From an uncultured Clostridia bacterium (GTDB lineage Bacteria; Bacillota; Clostridia; Oscillospirales; Ruminococcaceae): DNA of 64,000 nt. The notes beneath the pieces are model-generated. The model searched no databases, was not told the origin of the DNA, and was given only the letters and a program-made list of their open reading frames with translations. Location of the stretch: the NCBI GenBank assembly GCA_947629785.1, contig CANRFB010000005.1, positions 1 through 64,000 of the forward strand, written 5' to 3'. The translations under genes were made by a program, and so were the position numbers. Below, piece after piece: positions 61,996-64,000 of this stretch (within the stretch, counting starts at the first letter, position 1; each line of letters starts with the position of its first letter).

Positions 61996-63069
61996 ATGCC
62001 GCCGAAAAAAATAACCGTAAAAGCTTCGGGAGTCTACGATGTGCTTATCGGCAGCGGACTTCTTGACAACTGCGGAGAACATGTCAGAACCGTTTCAAAG
62101 GCGCAGAAACTTGGTCTGATTTCGGACGATAACGTAAATTCCCTTTACGGGGATAAAGTTACAAAGTCTCTTGAAAACGCGGGCTTTGAGGTTTGCAGAT
62201 ATGTTTTCCCCCACGGCGAAGCCTCGAAGAATTCCGCAACGCTTATAAAAATATGGGATTTTCTCTGCGAAAATCATTTCACCCGTACCGACTGCCTTGT
62301 GGCTTTAGGCGGCGGCGTTACCGGGGATATGGTTGGATTTGCGGCGGCTTCATACCTGCGGGGGATAGATTTTGTACAGATACCCACTTCCCTGCTTGCT
62401 CAAGTGGATTCCTCGGTGGGCGGAAAGACAGGCATTGACCTGCTCGGCGGCAAGAACCTTGTAGGCGCGTTCAAACAGCCCATACTTGTTCTTGCGGACA
62501 TTGACGCCCTTGACACCCTTACGGACGAATTTTTCACCGACGGCATGGGCGAAGTGGTAAAATACGGCATGATAAAATCCGCCCCGCTTTTTGAAAAGCT
62601 GGAAAAGCACACAGGCGCGGAACTCCGTGAAAACAAGGAAGTTCTTTCGGAGATAATCGCGGAATGCGTTTCCATAAAGCGCGACGTTGTGGAAGCGGAC
62701 GAACGCGAAAAAGGCGAAAGAATGTTATTGAATTTCGGACACACTCTGGGACATTCCATAGAACAGTATTACAGCTACACGGGAATTTCCCACGGAATGG
62801 CAGTTGCAAAGGGTATGGAAATGATAACTTCCCTTGCTGAAAAGCAGGGACTTTGCAGCGCGGGGCTTCCGGAAAAATTATCTGCTTGTCTGAAAAAGTA
62901 CGATCTTAAAATAAACGTAAAGCCCATGCCGAGTGAACTTGGCGAAGCCTGTCTCAACGACAAGAAGCGTTCGGGCGGCAGCATAAATGTTGTTATCTGT
63001 TCGGACGTGGGGGAATCTTCCGCGGTAAAGATGACAGTGGAAAAATTCATGGAATTTCTCAGACAGTGA
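61996..63069 (+). CDS. aroB: 3-dehydroquinate synthase
   Basis: 357 residues. Converts DAHP to dehydroquinate, second step of the pathway, with NAD and a divalent metal. GGGVTGDMVGFAAASYLRGI and TSLLAQVDSSVGGKTGID form the NAD-binding and Lys-containing active site; FGHTLGHSIEQ carries metal His. ATG at 61996 with CAGGAG upstream; the track TTG at 61975 overlaps the leader. Confidence 0.96.
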   Translation: MPPKKITVKASGVYDVLIGSGLLDNCGEHVRTVSKAQKLGLISDDNVNSLYGDKVTKSLENAGFEVCRYVFPHGEASKNSATLIKIWDFLCENHFTRTDCLVALGGGVTGDMVGFAAASYLRGIDFVQIPTSLLAQVDSSVGGKTGIDLLGGKNLVGAFKQPILVLADIDALDTLTDEFFTDGMGEVVKYGMIKSAPLFEKLEKHTGAELRENKEVLSEIIAECVSIKRDVVEADEREKGERMLLNFGHTLGHSIEQYYSYTGISHGMAVAKGMEMITSLAEKQGLCSAGLPEKLSACLKKYDLKINVKPMPSELGEACLNDKKRSGGSINVVICSDVGESSAVKMTVEKFMEFLRQ

Positions 63070-63081
63070 AAGGAACAGCCT

Positions 63082-64000
63082 ATGGATATAAAAATCTATC
63101 CCTCCAAGCTGATAGGAACGGTGAATGCGCCGTCCTCAAAGGCATATTCCCAGCGCATGATAATCGCGGCGGCATTAGCGGAGGGCGTTTCGGAAATATC
63201 AAATATCACCGTTTCAAATGACATAAGCGTTTCGGCGGCGGCTATGGAAGCGCTGGGCGCAAATATTTTTAACGAAAACGGAACTTTCACGGTGAAAGGC
63301 ATAAAAACTCCGCCCCAAAAGGCGGAAATAGACTGCTGCGAAAGCGGCGCGACGCTTCGGTTCGTGATACCCATAGCTGCGGCTCTTGGAACGGAATCCA
63401 CCTTTCTCGGCAGGGCGAAACTTCCCCAGCGACCTATAACCCCATATCTTCGGGAATTTCCCCCAAAGGGCGTTACATTCGAGCCGCAGGGCGGGCTTCC
63501 GTTACACATGACGGGGAAACTCACCGCGGGCGAATACAGAATGGAGGGGGATATTTCCTCCCAGTTCATAACGGGGCTGCTGTACGCGCTTCCCCTTTGC
63601 GACGGGGATTCGGCGGTGAAAATGACTTCCCATTTGCAGTCAAAACCCTATGTTGACATGACGATCTCCGCGCTTGAAAATTTCGGAATTACAATAAAAG
63701 AGACCGAAAAGGACGGACTTCCCGAATATCATGTAAAGGGCGGTCAGAAATACCGTCCCTGCGACATCAGCGTGGAGGGCGACTATTCACAGGCGGCATT
63801 TTTCTATGTTGCGGCGGCGCTTGGTTCGGAAATTGAGATAAAGAACCTCGACCCCAACACGGCGCAGGGAGACAAGGAAATAGTTGACATCATCAATTCC
63901 TGCGGAAGCGAAATGAAACCTTTCACCGCTGACGTGGGAGACATTCCAGACCTTGTTCCCATACTTACCGTTTTAGGCTGTTTTACCAAAGGAACAAGCC
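63082..64000 (+). CDS. aroA: EPSP synthase, cut by window end
   Basis: The first 306 codons, open to the window edge and therefore absent from the ORF track. Transfers enolpyruvate to shikimate 3-phosphate, sixth step of the pathway. SSKAYSQRMIIAAAL (phosphate-binding), CCESGATLRFVIPIAAALG with the catalytic-site SGATLRF, SSQFITGLLYALP and EGDYSQAAFF follow in order. ATG with AAAGGA upstream. Follows aroB by 12 bases. Confidence 0.95.
   Translation, partial: MDIKIYPSKLIGTVNAPSSKAYSQRMIIAAALAEGVSEISNITVSNDISVSAAAMEALGANIFNENGTFTVKGIKTPPQKAEIDCCESGATLRFVIPIAAALGTESTFLGRAKLPQRPITPYLREFPPKGVTFEPQGGLPLHMTGKLTAGEYRMEGDISSQFITGLLYALPLCDGDSAVKMTSHLQSKPYVDMTISALENFGITIKETEKDGLPEYHVKGGQKYRPCDISVEGDYSQAAFFYVAAALGSEIEIKNLDPNTAQGDKEIVDIINSCGSEMKPFTADVGDIPDLVPILTVLGCFTKGTS

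Overview
The window looks like a chromosomal segment of a Gram-positive, anaerobic Clostridia member, most likely Ruminococcus or a close Oscillospiraceae relative. This is inferred from several features: Spo0A-type and CotJC-type sequences, T-box leaders in front of tyrS and cysE, lipoproteins with Gram-positive lipoboxes, a phosphoglycerate mutase of the cofactor-independent type, minimal one-domain ProB, and a cellobiose 2-epimerase that strongly resembles the Ruminococcus albus enzyme as I remember it. No rRNA or tRNA gene was seen. Most of the window is ordinary housekeeping DNA with dense, short-spaced operons, sigma-A promoters (TTGACA-N17-TATAAT) and AAAGGAG-type ribosome binding sites.

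Layout. 1-1039 is a gene-free stretch dominated by nested inverted repeats. 1040-1855 (-) encodes a Spo0A-family regulator whose receiver domain lacks the phospho-acceptor Asp. 2611-14922 (+) holds a PASTA pseudokinase, a zinc-ribbon/repeat membrane protein, secA, a DUF1015 protein, cellobiose 2-epimerase, a ComFB-like protein, two unknown proteins and shikimate kinase. 15282-34916 is almost entirely minus strand: RING-like membrane protein, galU, an ABC ATPase, tpiA, a small membrane protein, gpmI, cyclophilin, then a six-gene operon (two sugar-type permeases, an HlyD-like adaptor, a MacB-core-like protein and two very large sensor/solute-binding lipoproteins), then rodA and galK. A 5'-truncated CotJC/manganese-catalase remnant lies between the operon and rodA on the plus strand.

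35184-46486 contains two cardiolipin synthase genes and two FeoB genes in a repeated cls...feoB order, with tyrS (Tyr T-box) between them, a 33-bp tandem-repeat transcription unit and a candidate type I toxin-antitoxin locus. 46637-56711 (+) carries a degenerate histidine-kinase-like protein with a lipoprotein, then cysE-cysS (T-box), a 2-hydroxyacid dehydrogenase, proB-proA, an unknown membrane protein, ybaK and ahcY. 56847-59365 (-) is DUF58, MoxR and an orphan nucleotidyltransferase. 59880-64000 (+) is a leucine-rich-repeat lipoprotein and aroF-aroB-aroA, the last cut by the window edge.

The most interesting signals are not in the ORF track. (1) A 28-residue hydrophobic peptide (40574-40660) sits between two convergent consensus promoters, with a sequestered Shine-Dalgarno and a directional terminator, the architecture of a type I toxin-antitoxin pair; a perfect Spo0A box lies inside the sense promoter. 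(2) The Spo0A-like protein has Ser in place of the phosphorylated Asp, next to a broken spore-coat-type gene, suggesting a retired or rewired sporulation pathway. (3) A family of 209-bp elements has terminal inverted repeats and a central hairpin conserved in structure but not in sequence. (4) Four exactly 11-bp-phased GGTTACA repeats sit directly upstream of a promoter for the pseudokinase gene, with a related pair in front of the hybrid transporter operon.
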